A stretch of DNA of 64,000 nt from Hymenobacter mellowenesis (lineage in GTDB: Bacteria > Bacteroidota > Bacteroidia > Cytophagales > Hymenobacteraceae): the NCBI RefSeq assembly GCF_030581005.1, contig NZ_JAUQSX010000003.1, forward strand, positions 490,336 to 554,335. Direction: 5' to 3'. A program made the translations under genes and the position numbers. Of this stretch, positions 51,571-60,087 are shown in pieces. Position 1 is the first letter of the stretch. Each line of letters starts with the position of its first letter. Below the pieces are notes generated by a model. It was not told the origin of the DNA, searched no databases, and saw only the letters and a program-made list of their open reading frames with translations.

Positions 51571-53733
51571 ATGTTTCGTTTTTTCTCGCTGGCACTGCTG
51601 GCAACTGGGCTTGTTCCCGCCCCGCTCTTCGCCCAAACGCCTTCCTCGCCCGACACCACCGCCCGCGCCGTGGCCCTGCCCGAAGCCACCGTGACCGGCT
51701 ACGGCCAGCGCCTGCCGCTGCGCCGCACCGCCGCCGCCGTGGGCGTACTCGATGCCCGCACCATTCAGCAGTTCAACCCCGCCGCCCTCACCCAGGCCGT
51801 GATCACGCTGCCCGGCGTGCGCCTGGAGGAGCGGGCCACGGCCAGCTACCGGCTCAGCATTCGGGGCAGCACGCTGCGCTCGCCGTTTGGGGTGCGCAAC
51901 GTGAAGGTGTACTACAACGGCATTCCCTTCACCGAAGCCGGCGGCAGCACACCCCTCAACCTGCTCGACCCCGCCCTCATCGGCCGGCTCGAAGTGCTGA
52001 AGGGGCCGGCCGGCAGCGTGTACGGCGCCGGCACGGGCGGCGTGGCGCTGTTCGGCACGCCCGGGGTGGCGGCCGGCACCAGCCGCGTGGCCGTGGGCGC
52101 TACCGTGGGCAGCTACGGCCTGCGCCGCGGCACCATCACGGCCGAAACGGGCAGCGCCACCAGCAGCGTGCGCGCCCAGTACGCCCACCAGCAACTGGAC
52201 GGCTACCGACAGCAAAGCGCCCTGCGGCGCGACGTTTTCGCGCTGGACGTGCGCACCGTGGCCTCGCCCAAAACCACCCTGGCCGCTCACCTGCTCTACA
52301 CCGACATCGACTACCAGCTGCCCGGCGGCCTCACCCGCGCCCAGTTTTTGGCCGACCCACGGCAGGCGCGGCCGGGCACGGCCACCACGCCGGGCCAGGT
52401 GGCCCAACGGGCTTTTTATGCTTCGCGCACAGGCCTGCTGGGGCTCACGCACGAGTATCGTTTCTCCGAGAAGCTGGAGCTGCAAACCACGCTGTACGGC
52501 AGCGGCACGGCCATTCGCACCGCGTCCATCACCGATTATGAGCGCAATACCGGGCTGGGACTGGGCGGCCGCACGGCCCTGAGCTACCGCACGGCGCTGG
52601 GCGGGCGCACGCTACGGCTGCAGGGCGGCGGCGAGTTTCAGGCCAGCTTCGCTAACGGGCGCAGCTACCAGAACCTGGCAGGCGCACCCGGCACCCTGCG
52701 CTACGACGACGAGGTGACCACCACCACGGGCTTCGCCTTCGCGCAGGCCGACTACGAGTTGCCGGCTCAGCTGCTGCTCACGGTGGCCGCCAGCTACAAC
52801 CGCCTGCGCTACGGCATTGCACGGGTGAGCAGCACGCTGCCGGCCCCGGTCCCGGCTAGCTACGATTTCAACCGCGATTTCCGGCCGGTGGTTTCGCCAC
52901 GGGTGGCCCTGCTGCGCGAGTTTGGCCCCGGCCTCTCGGTGTATGCCAGCGTGAGCACGGGCTTTGCCCCGCCCACCACCGACGAAATCCGCACCTCCGA
53001 CGGCAACCTCAACGGCGAACTGCAGGCCGAGCGCGGCACCAGCTACGAGTTGGGCACGCGCGGCAGCTTCTTCGCCAAACGGCTCCGCTACGAACTGAAC
53101 GTGTTCGATTTGGAGCTGCGCCAAACCATTGTCAGCAGTACCACCGACCAAGGCGTGGTCGTGTTTCGCAACACCGGCAGTACGCACCAGCGCGGCCTCG
53201 AAACGTCGCTCAGCGGAATGCTGTGGCAGCAACGAAAGCTAATCAGTGAGTTTGTCCAGAATGGCCCGGCGGGCTCTACCTATACCGAGCGCAACTTCGC
53301 GGTGGTGGGTGGCCTGCGCGCCTGGGCCAGCTACGCCTACAACGACTTCCGTTTCGGCAGATACCCCAGCGGCGGCACCGACCTGCGCGGCAACCACCTC
53401 ACCGGCACCACGCCGCACACGCTCAGCGCCGGCCTCGATTTCAACGAGTCCCACGGCTTCTACCTCAATCCCAACCTAAGCCACCAGGCCCGCATTGTCC
53501 TCACCGATAACAACGTCGAAACCGCGCCCGGCTACTGGGTATTCGGGGCGCGCGGCGGCTGGCGGCGCACCCTGGCCGACCACCTCGAAACCGACTTCTA
53601 CGCCGGCCTCGACAACGCCACAGACCGCCGCTACAGCCTCGGCAACGACCTCAACGCCTTTGGCGGGCGCTACTTCCAGCCGGCGCCGGGCCGGGCCTGG
53701 TACGTGGGCGCGCAACTGGGCTGGCGCTGGTAA
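51571..53733 (+). CDS. TonB-dependent outer-membrane receptor
   Basis: 720 residues, signal peptide (1-21). Plug domain 'ALPEATVTGYGQ' (TonB box-like region), 'LPGVRLEERATASYRLSIRG' and 'GRLEVLKGPAGSVYGAGTGG', then a 22-strand barrel ending in 'VGAQLGWRW'. No carboxypeptidase-regulatory-like N-domain and no SusD partner, so more like siderophore, haem or vitamin receptors than polysaccharide ones. Ligand unknown; the gene is alone. Confidence 0.92.
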   Translation: MFRFFSLALLATGLVPAPLFAQTPSSPDTTARAVALPEATVTGYGQRLPLRRTAAAVGVLDARTIQQFNPAALTQAVITLPGVRLEERATASYRLSIRGSTLRSPFGVRNVKVYYNGIPFTEAGGSTPLNLLDPALIGRLEVLKGPAGSVYGAGTGGVALFGTPGVAAGTSRVAVGATVGSYGLRRGTITAETGSATSSVRAQYAHQQLDGYRQQSALRRDVFALDVRTVASPKTTLAAHLLYTDIDYQLPGGLTRAQFLADPRQARPGTATTPGQVAQRAFYASRTGLLGLTHEYRFSEKLELQTTLYGSGTAIRTASITDYERNTGLGLGGRTALSYRTALGGRTLRLQGGGEFQASFANGRSYQNLAGAPGTLRYDDEVTTTTGFAFAQADYELPAQLLLTVAASYNRLRYGIARVSSTLPAPVPASYDFNRDFRPVVSPRVALLREFGPGLSVYASVSTGFAPPTTDEIRTSDGNLNGELQAERGTSYELGTRGSFFAKRLRYELNVFDLELRQTIVSSTTDQGVVVFRNTGSTHQRGLETSLSGMLWQQRKLISEFVQNGPAGSTYTERNFAVVGGLRAWASYAYNDFRFGRYPSGGTDLRGNHLTGTTPHTLSAGLDFNESHGFYLNPNLSHQARIVLTDNNVETAPGYWVFGARGGWRRTLADHLETDFYAGLDNATDRRYSLGNDLNAFGGRYFQPAPGRAWYVGAQLGWRW

Positions 53734-53754
53734 AGCTGTTGGATTAAAAAGAAA

Positions 53755-53789
53755 AAACGTCATGCTTCGCTGCGCTCGGCATGACGTTT
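53755..53789. repeat. Short, reduced family A element
   Basis: AAACGTCATGC (53755-53765) and GCATGACGTTT (53779-53789) flank 13 bases (TTCGCTGCGCTCG). It looks like a family A element that lost most of one arm. Between convergent genes. Confidence 0.75.
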
Positions 53790-53824
53790 CTCTATCTGCT
53801 ACACTTAAGACGCAGACGTCGGCT

Positions 53825-54091
53825 TCAGCTTTGCTCTTCGGGCAGGGTGAAAGCCCGGTCGCTGGGATTGGTCAATTCCTTGGGCAGGTTTTCATCTGAG
53901 GCCGGGGCGGGGCCGGGCTGGTTCATGGCCTGCGTGTCGGAGCGCAGCGAATCGTCCATCTCGTCGGATTTTTCCTGGCCGGATGCGTTGTTGTCGTCAA
54001 GCTGCTGGCCGTAGGTTTCGGCATCAAGCATAGGGGTCGAAGCACCGTCTTCGGCGTTGTCTTCGGTGGCGTTGGGGTTGTCGGGAGACAT
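53825..54091 (-). CDS. Small acidic disordered protein
   Basis: 88 residues, no Cys, low complexity, rich in Asp, Glu, Asn, Ser and Pro, no hydrophobic core: predicted intrinsically disordered. Located just after (in transcription order) a second acidic Pro-rich protein on the same strand, 31 bases apart. Could be a stress or hydrophilin-type protein; this is inference. Confidence 0.7.
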   Translation of the reverse strand: MSPDNPNATEDNAEDGASTPMLDAETYGQQLDDNNASGQEKSDEMDDSLRSDTQAMNQPGPAPASDENLPKELTNPSDRAFTLPEEQS

Positions 54092-54122
54092 GGGGGCGGG
54101 TTAATTAGATGAAAGCAGTGAC

Positions 54123-54590
54123 TTATTCGTCGTCGTTGGGCGGGTACTTGGCGTCGGCGGGTTCCTCGCGGGTGTTGTGGGTGCCGCCGCCGGCGTAGCG
54201 CGGGTCATCTTCGGCCCAGGCTTTGCGCAGCAGTTCGCTGTCGTCGGTCGATTCCTGCACCTTGCGCACCAGCTCGGGGGCTTGGTTTTGCTGCACATGG
54301 CCGGGCTGGTCCTCGGGACGGTCGGGGGCGTTTTGGGCGTCCTTCTCGCGGTCGCGGAACTCGCTGAACTCATCGGGGTTGTCGTTGGCACCGCTGCGGC
54401 CGGGGGGCGTGCCCTCGGCAGAGGCTGTGGGCGAGCCGGGCGCCGGTGCGGTACCAAACTGACCGTACTGGGGGCTGGCGGCATTCACGGCTGGGTCGTT
54501 GGGGTTGGGCTGAGCAGCGGCAGCGCGGTCTTGCTGGCCAACAGGACGGTGGTCGTTTTCCGGCGGCAGGGGAGGGTTTTGCGTATCCAT
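54123..54590 (-). CDS. Acidic Pro/Asp-rich disordered protein
   Basis: 155 residues, low complexity and highly charged (Asp, Glu, Pro, Asn, Gln), predicted disordered; no motif, signal or membrane span. Forms a likely operon with the 88-residue protein downstream. Function unknown. Confidence 0.7.
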   Translation of the reverse strand: MDTQNPPLPPENDHRPVGQQDRAAAAQPNPNDPAVNAASPQYGQFGTAPAPGSPTASAEGTPPGRSGANDNPDEFSEFRDREKDAQNAPDRPEDQPGHVQQNQAPELVRKVQESTDDSELLRKAWAEDDPRYAGGGTHNTREEPADAKYPPNDDE

Positions 54591-54726
54591 GGGAAAGAAG
54601 AAGGAGTAAGAAGAAAGAAATTCAAACCGGCGAAGCCCGTCTGTACTTTCCTCTACGCAAACCAGCCGACACCGTTCAATTCAGCCATCCGAGGCTGACT
54701 ATTTCCATCCCTCACCCGTTGTTTAC

Positions 54727-55002
54727 ATGGCCATTACGCACCACGCCGCCGACCAGGAATTTACTACCACCCGCGACGGCCTCACCGCCGAACTCGCCTA
54801 CGCCCGCCCCGCCGACGGCGTCATCGACTTCACCCACACCTTCGTCGACGAAGGCCTGCGCGGCCAGGGCGTGGCCGAAGAGCTGGCCCGCGCCGGCCTC
54901 GACTTCGCCCGCCAGGAGCACCTTAAAGTAAAAACCACCTGTAAGTTCATGGCCGGTTTCGTGAAGCGCCACCACGCCGAGTACGCCGATATACTGGCTT
55001 GA
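54727..55002 (+). CDS. Small GNAT-fold N-acetyltransferase, YidJ/YjdJ-like
   Basis: 91 residues. Compact GNAT protein of the COG2388 kind: 'DFTHTFVDEGLRGQGVAEEL' carries the acetyl-CoA pyrophosphate loop (V-x-x-x-x-R-G-Q-G) and 'KTTCKFMAGFVKRH' the C-terminal strand-helix. The substrate is unknown; many relatives are stand-alone. Start ATG 54727. Confidence 0.9.
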   Translation: MAITHHAADQEFTTTRDGLTAELAYARPADGVIDFTHTFVDEGLRGQGVAEELARAGLDFARQEHLKVKTTCKFMAGFVKRHHAEYADILA

Positions 55003-55016
55003 AAAAAGGGCAATGC

Positions 55017-55230
55017 GCCCGTCTGTCATTGCGAGTGGAGCGCAGCGGAACGCGGCAATTCGTCCCGTCAACACAAGGCACTTACTTAAGTGACAAACTC
55101 CCGTTAGCAAGCAAAAAGCCCCGGCACTGTACAGTGCCGGGGCTTTCTGGTGAAAGGGCGGGTCTGGTTCTGAAGGGACCGGTTGCCACGGCCTGCGGCC
55201 TCGCACTGACAATACGGCCCTCGCACTGAC
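55017..55230. repeat. Degenerate inverted repeat around a terminator
   Basis: CCGTCTGTCATTGCGAG near 55018-55034 faces CTCGCACTGACAGACGG near 55213-55229, with poorer pairing inside. A related single arm (CTCGCACTGACAATACGG) lies just before. Looks like a decaying copy of a distinct family. Confidence 0.5.
55116..55145. terminator. Bidirectional terminator, perfect palindrome
   Basis: AAGCCCCGGCACTGT (55116-55130) followed at once by its exact complement, with A-rich and T-rich flanks; serves the GNAT gene (plus) and the endonuclease gene (minus). Confidence 0.85.
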
Positions 55231-55247
55231 AGACGGCCGCTGAGGGC

Positions 55248-57590
55248 TTAGCGCACCACCACGCGGCCGGTATAGGTCACCGTTTCGCAGAGCACGCGCA
55301 CGACGTAGACGCCGGCGGTCAGGCCGCGCAGGTCCAGCGAAACTTCGCTGGCCGCGCCGAGCTGAGCCGTGCGCCAGCGCACAGAGCGGCCCATGACATC
55401 AAGCAATTCGATGGAAGCCGGGTGGGCCGACGACTGGCCGAGCAAGCGCACCAGGGCGGTTTCGGAAGCCGGGTTGGGGTACACTTCGAGGCCGTGGCGC
55501 ACCACCGAGGCGGCGCGGCTGGCCGTGGGGATGAAGCAGGCCGAGCTCGTGTAGGAGCCCACGCCAGCGTAGTTGTCGACGCCGCCGGCGCTCCAGGTGG
55601 CGCTGCCGTAGGGGCCGTTCCAGCGGCCGCCTTGGCTAACGGTGGGCTGGCGCACGAGGGTGTTGTTCAGCGTCGAACCATTGGGCACGGTCCAGGCGCC
55701 GCCGGTGGGGTCCTGGCCAATCACGCCGATGACGTCGAGCGTGTCGGTGCCATCAAACAGGGCCACGGCGTCGTTGCCGTTGAAGAATGCCACGTTGCTT
55801 TGCACGTCGGCCTGGGCCGCCACGCCGGTATCGGTCACGCCGGTATTGGCAATGACATACACGTCGCCGGGGGCAATTGTGCCGGTCAAAGCCAGGGTGC
55901 TGGTGGGGGCGGTGGCGCCGTTGGCATAGAGCACCACGCGCTTGCCATTGAGCGGCATTGGGCTCAGCGTGGGGTTGTAAATCTCCAGCACCTTGGTATT
56001 GCCCACGTTCGACTCCACGTACTGCGAGAAGTAGGGCTTGGTGCAGGGCGCGCCGGCCGGGGCCGCGTCATCGTTGAGAATGGTGAGCGTGTGCGTGTTG
56101 GGCTGGCCTACAATGATGGTGGCGTTGGAGGGCGTACCCAGGCGCAGGCGCACGGTTTCGTTGGGCTCGTAGGTCACGTCGCCGTTCACCGTGATGGTGA
56201 TGGCCTGCGTAAGGGACGTGGCGCTGAAGGTGAGCGAGGTGGTGTTCAGCGTATAGTCGCTGGGCGAGGTGGCGGTGCTGCCGGCCGCGTCCACGCTTAC
56301 CGGCACGGTGAAGCTGCCGGTGGGCAGGGTGCCGCTGGCCGTCACGTTCACGATGTAGGTGCTGGTGCCGCTGTTGCCTTCGGTGATGGAGCCGGTGGCC
56401 GAGGCGAAGCTGATGGACGGCGCGGGGCCGTCGTCGTTGGTGATGGTGAGCGTGTGCGCGCCGGGGCTGCCCACGCTGTTGCCGGTGCTGGGGTTGGTGA
56501 GGGTGAGCACCACGGTTTCGTCGGCTTCGGGCTGCGTGTCGCCGTTCACGGTCACGGTCACCGTCTGGGACGTGGTGCCGGCGGGGAAGGTGAGGGTGGT
56601 GGGCGAAGTGAAGGTGAAGTCGGTGCCGCTGGTAGCGGTCGAGTTCGTGCCGTCGAGGTTCACCTGCACGGTGGTGGCCGTGGTGGCGGCGGGCGCCAGG
56701 TTCACGGTGACGGTGTAGGTGCTGGTGCCGGTGTTGCCTTCCGTGAGGCTGCCGCTGGTGGTGGCAAAGCTGAACACCGGGCCGGGAGGCGCCAGGCCCC
56801 AGGCCGTGGCCACGCTGCCCGGGTAAGTAATGTAGGGGTTGAAGTTGCCTTGGCTGGCGGCCACGCGGTTGTTGCGCTCAATCTCGTGGGCATCGACTGG
56901 GTCGGCCAGGTGCCAGGCGTAGAGGGTGTTGATGTCGGCCACGGAGTTGATGTTGTCGTGGCCGGTGGCGGCTAGTGCGGGCTGGCCGCCGTGCATGGTG
57001 TAGAAGTAGAACACCGAGCGGGCCAGGTTGCCCTTGTGGTCTTCGCGGGGCTCAAACTGGGTGTTGGTGTCTTCGCTCCACTCGGCCAGGTTGGCCGTGG
57101 GAATGGTGTTCTGGCTCACCAGCAGACGCATCCAGGTCTGGGTGGTGGCGTCGGGGATTTCGGCAAATGGGTCGGAGCCGCGCAGGTTGTTCCAGGTGTC
57201 GTAGGTGGGGTAGAGGTGGTGCATGTCGGAGCGCATGCGCACCACTTCGTTAAACCACGACTGCGGCACGGTGTGTTCGCAGTTGATGCGGTTCACCACC
57301 GTGGTGCTGGTGCTGTTGAAGTTGTAAGGCACCGTTTCCTGGTAGCCCGAGTACACGCAGGTCACCAGGTTGTTGTAGTTGTCGGCGTAGTTATACATCT
57401 TGGCCCGGGCGGCGGCGTAGCTCAGCTCCACGCGCTTGCCATCGTACCAGTTGGTGCGGTACCAGTCGCGCAGGGCCACACCCGATAGGTTGGACGGCGG
57501 TGCGGCCGGCATCGGGGGCACCGTCTGGGCCTGCAACGCGGCCGGCACCAGCCCGAGCACCAGCAGGCACGAAGTAAAAACGTGTTTCAT
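55248..57590 (-). CDS. Secreted endonuclease I with Calx-beta and lamin-tail domains and T9SS tail
   Basis: 780 residues, signal peptide (1-22). Endonuclease I domain (about 35-265): catalytic His106 in INCEHTVPQSW and metal/second His124-His125 in SDMHHLYP. Then two Calx-beta repeats (about 270-385 and 390-505, with 'TVNGD...E.DETV' and 'NDD'), a lamin-tail-like domain (about 510-660, 'PYFSQYVES...LEIYNP'), and T9SS tail 'LEVYPNPASETALVRL' near 715. Nonspecific nuclease displayed or released outside the cell, perhaps to feed on DNA or shape extracellular DNA. Start ATG 57590. Confidence 0.92.
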   Translation of the reverse strand: MKHVFTSCLLVLGLVPAALQAQTVPPMPAAPPSNLSGVALRDWYRTNWYDGKRVELSYAAARAKMYNYADNYNNLVTCVYSGYQETVPYNFNSTSTTVVNRINCEHTVPQSWFNEVVRMRSDMHHLYPTYDTWNNLRGSDPFAEIPDATTQTWMRLLVSQNTIPTANLAEWSEDTNTQFEPREDHKGNLARSVFYFYTMHGGQPALAATGHDNINSVADINTLYAWHLADPVDAHEIERNNRVAASQGNFNPYITYPGSVATAWGLAPPGPVFSFATTSGSLTEGNTGTSTYTVTVNLAPAATTATTVQVNLDGTNSTATSGTDFTFTSPTTLTFPAGTTSQTVTVTVNGDTQPEADETVVLTLTNPSTGNSVGSPGAHTLTITNDDGPAPSISFASATGSITEGNSGTSTYIVNVTASGTLPTGSFTVPVSVDAAGSTATSPSDYTLNTTSLTFSATSLTQAITITVNGDVTYEPNETVRLRLGTPSNATIIVGQPNTHTLTILNDDAAPAGAPCTKPYFSQYVESNVGNTKVLEIYNPTLSPMPLNGKRVVLYANGATAPTSTLALTGTIAPGDVYVIANTGVTDTGVAAQADVQSNVAFFNGNDAVALFDGTDTLDVIGVIGQDPTGGAWTVPNGSTLNNTLVRQPTVSQGGRWNGPYGSATWSAGGVDNYAGVGSYTSSACFIPTASRAASVVRHGLEVYPNPASETALVRLLGQSSAHPASIELLDVMGRSVRWRTAQLGAASEVSLDLRGLTAGVYVVRVLCETVTYTGRVVVR

Positions 57591-57773
57591 AAGAAAAGAG
57601 AGAGGAAAACGGGGGAGGAAGGGAGAGGGAAACGGGAGTAAGAATGGAGAATAAGAAACAGGGCATCAAAGGTAACCATTCGGCCGCATGCCCGGGGCAG
57701 CGGGGCAGTTACGAAATCAAGAAACGTTCGGCTTACTTTTAGGCCCTCGAACCTTCCAAGTCCCCCCAAAACC

Positions 57774-58079
57774 ATGGCCGACATCACCCCCACCGAACTT
57801 CGCCAGCGCCAGCAAGCCGGCGAAACTCCCACCATCATCGACGTGCGCGAGCCCTGGGAGCACGAGGAAGCCAGTATGCCTGGCACCCAGAACATTCCCC
57901 TCGGCTCCCTGCCCGACAAGCTCGACGACCTCGACGAGTGGAAAAATCAGGAAATCATCGTGCACTGCAAGGGCGGCGGCCGCTCGGCTTCGGCCAAGGC
58001 CTTCCTCACCCAGCAGGGCTTCACCAACGTGCGCAACCTGCTCGGCGGCTACCAGGCCTACGCGGCGGAGGGTAAGTAA
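57774..58079 (+). CDS. Rhodanese-like domain protein
   Basis: 101 residues, one rhodanese domain. Entry motif 'DVREPWEHEE' (Asp23, Arg25) and active-site loop with Cys65 in HCKGGGRSA, so a sulfurtransferase fold with catalytic cysteine kept. Donor and acceptor unknown. Start ATG 57774. Terminator follows. Confidence 0.93.
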   Translation: MADITPTELRQRQQAGETPTIIDVREPWEHEEASMPGTQNIPLGSLPDKLDDLDEWKNQEIIVHCKGGGRSASAKAFLTQQGFTNVRNLLGGYQAYAAEGK

Positions 58080-58095
58080 GCCGGGTTTCCAAGGG

Positions 58096-58141
58096 AAAAG
58101 CCGGTCATGTCTTGAGTAATCGGGATATGACCGGCTTTTTC
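58096..58141 (+). terminator. Terminator of the rhodanese gene
   Basis: AAAAGCCGGTCAT (58096-58108) and ATGACCGGCTTTT (58127-58139), followed by T. Confidence 0.8.
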
Positions 58142-58192
58142 GGTTGAAAACGCCGTTTGAGTGAACTGATACCATCGTTTCGTATTACTACC

Positions 58193-58555
58193 ATGCGCCG
58201 CCTGTATTCAGTCTTTTATCACTATTTCGCCACTATTTCGCCAGCTGCTAATTCAGAGCAGGTAGCGCAAAACATCTTCCTTCTGTTGTGCTTTACCCTG
58301 TATTTTGTGATAAGCTTTTTCGTGCACTTGTGCGAAGCGACTTTTGACCGTGATTTTGGAATATTAGGCGTCATAGGGTTGTCTTTTGGGCTGGGCTTTA
58401 TCCTGTATTGGCTGCTATTAGCAGGAGATAACTGGAAACGCATTGTGGTGCAGTACCCGGTGGGACCTGTGCGCAAGGCCGACGTTTATTTCTTAATGGG
58501 CCTACTGCTTCTTGCAGGGCTCGGGCTTGTATTTGTCCCTGTAGCACGAGTTTAG
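58193..58555 (+). CDS. Hypothetical membrane protein, three helices
   Basis: 120 residues from ATG 58193 (a TTG 36 bases upstream is less likely). Hydrophobic segments at about 28-48, 57-79 and 100-118. Moderately AT-rich compared with the neighbours. Function unknown. Confidence 0.65.
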   Translation: MRRLYSVFYHYFATISPAANSEQVAQNIFLLLCFTLYFVISFFVHLCEATFDRDFGILGVIGLSFGLGFILYWLLLAGDNWKRIVVQYPVGPVRKADVYFLMGLLLLAGLGLVFVPVARV

Positions 58556-58625
58556 GTCCATTATTTCATGCGGACCATTTGTTCAACCTCGCAGCCGGTG
58601 CCGCAACGTAATTGACTCCAGCAAC

Positions 58626-59129
58626 ATGGCCACCACCCGCCGGGCAACGGTTATTAAGGCTTTGTTCCTGCTCGTTCCCGTGGGGCTGGTTCTGCCATTA
58701 TTTCTGCTCATTGGGCGAAGGGCCGCCGATGAGCACCCTTCTTTTTACCAGGAGCCCATGAAGGCAGCGGATGTGTGGCGGCTACCCCTCGTCGAGCCCC
58801 ACGAACTCATCACTGCATATTGCTGCGAGGGCTGGAATTTCCAGCCAGTTGGATTCCCGGACCCCTTCACGGCCGATTCCGTGAACTGCGAGAAGGGCTA
58901 CATTCTCTTCTTCGGCTACCCCGGCACGTATGGGTTTCTCGATACGCGGCAGCAACGGGTGGTGCGCCTGAGCACGCACGGGGCCTTTGCCGATTCTCTC
59001 GCGGCCAGGTCCTTGTCGGCGCAGCTATACAACACCGAAACTGTTTACCGGAATTGGGTCCGGACCGGGCAGCTGCCCTGGGCCGCCGAAATTCTCGCCA
59101 CCCAAGGCGCCGAGCACGCCAGCCGGTAA
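58626..59129 (+). CDS. Hypothetical protein with N-terminal membrane anchor
   Basis: 167 residues. One helix (about 12-30) then a periplasmic part with three Cys ('AYCCEGWNF', 'VNCEKG'). No family recognised. 71 bases after the previous membrane protein, possibly co-transcribed. Confidence 0.65.
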   Translation: MATTRRATVIKALFLLVPVGLVLPLFLLIGRRAADEHPSFYQEPMKAADVWRLPLVEPHELITAYCCEGWNFQPVGFPDPFTADSVNCEKGYILFFGYPGTYGFLDTRQQRVVRLSTHGAFADSLAARSLSAQLYNTETVYRNWVRTGQLPWAAEILATQGAEHASR

Positions 59130-59163
59130 GCACGCCTAGCAGGCCCGGCGTGGAATAGTGGAA

Positions 59164-60057
59164 TCAATAGCCGAGCAGAAACTCCAGCGCAGGCGGGACC
59201 CGCTTTTTCCAGGCGGCCTCGTTGTGGGCCGCGCCGCGGAAGCTGCGCGTGAGCCAGTTCGCGGCGCTGTAGTGGTGGGCGCGCAGCACGCTGTCGATGC
59301 GCGTCTGGTGCGGGGCATACCAGGCATCGAGCGTGGCCGAGCCGTAATCGAAATAGAGCCGGGGCCGGTGACGGCGCGGCAGTTTCCGGCCCAGGTACTG
59401 CACCATGGCGGTGGTAAAAGCCGGCGTGTTTTCCTGCAAACTCAGCGGCCAATGCGTGGAAAAACAGGCCGCTCCGCCGAATACTTTCGGGTATTCCAGG
59501 GCCGCGTAAAGCGAAACCAGCCCGCCCATGCTGGACCCGGCCACGAAAGTGTCGGCTCGCTTGGGCGAAGTTTGGAAGTGTTGGTCCACGTAGGGCTTCA
59601 GCTCCTGCACCAGAAATTTCAGGTACTCATCGGAAAGGGGCCCGACGGGTTGGGCCTGCTCCAGCCGGGCGCGGGTGGCCGGCGGCAGCGTCGCATACGG
59701 CTGGGCCGGGGTGTATTCCGGGAAGCGCCGCGCCGTGTTCCAGACGCCTACCACAATGCACGGCCGCAGCTTGGTGCCCAGCGCGGCCACCGTGCTGTCT
59801 ACTTCCCAGGCCACGCCGCCGTAAGCGTTTTTGGGGTCGAACAGGTTCTGGCCGTCCTGCATATACACTACGGCGTAACACGTGCCGGGCTGCGGGTAGC
59901 CCGTCGGCAGCCACACATCCACGTGGTGCGCTTTCACGAAGCGGGAAGGAAAATCGGCCAGATGCTCGATGCGGCCGGGGTTAGCCGTACCCGGTCCGTC
60001 GGCCCGCAACAAGCATAGCGTAAGCGGAAGGGAGGCCAGCCAGTGAAAAGGCGCCAT
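59164..60057 (-). CDS. Secreted alpha/beta esterase, esterase D/enterochelin-esterase type
   Basis: 297 residues with a signal peptide. PF00756-type esterase: 'YMQDGQNLFDP' (67-76), nucleophile Ser176 in GSSMGG, Asp and His in the last third ('YGSATLDAWY', 'GAAHNEAAW'). Substrates in this family include feruloyl esters and siderophore esters; none can be chosen here. Start ATG 60057. Thirty bases separate it from recQ upstream, so co-transcription is possible. Confidence 0.9.
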   Translation of the reverse strand: MAPFHWLASLPLTLCLLRADGPGTANPGRIEHLADFPSRFVKAHHVDVWLPTGYPQPGTCYAVVYMQDGQNLFDPKNAYGGVAWEVDSTVAALGTKLRPCIVVGVWNTARRFPEYTPAQPYATLPPATRARLEQAQPVGPLSDEYLKFLVQELKPYVDQHFQTSPKRADTFVAGSSMGGLVSLYAALEYPKVFGGAACFSTHWPLSLQENTPAFTTAMVQYLGRKLPRRHRPRLYFDYGSATLDAWYAPHQTRIDSVLRAHHYSAANWLTRSFRGAAHNEAAWKKRVPPALEFLLGY

Positions 60058-60087
60058 AAGAATGACCGAATTGGTGGGCCGGTAAAA

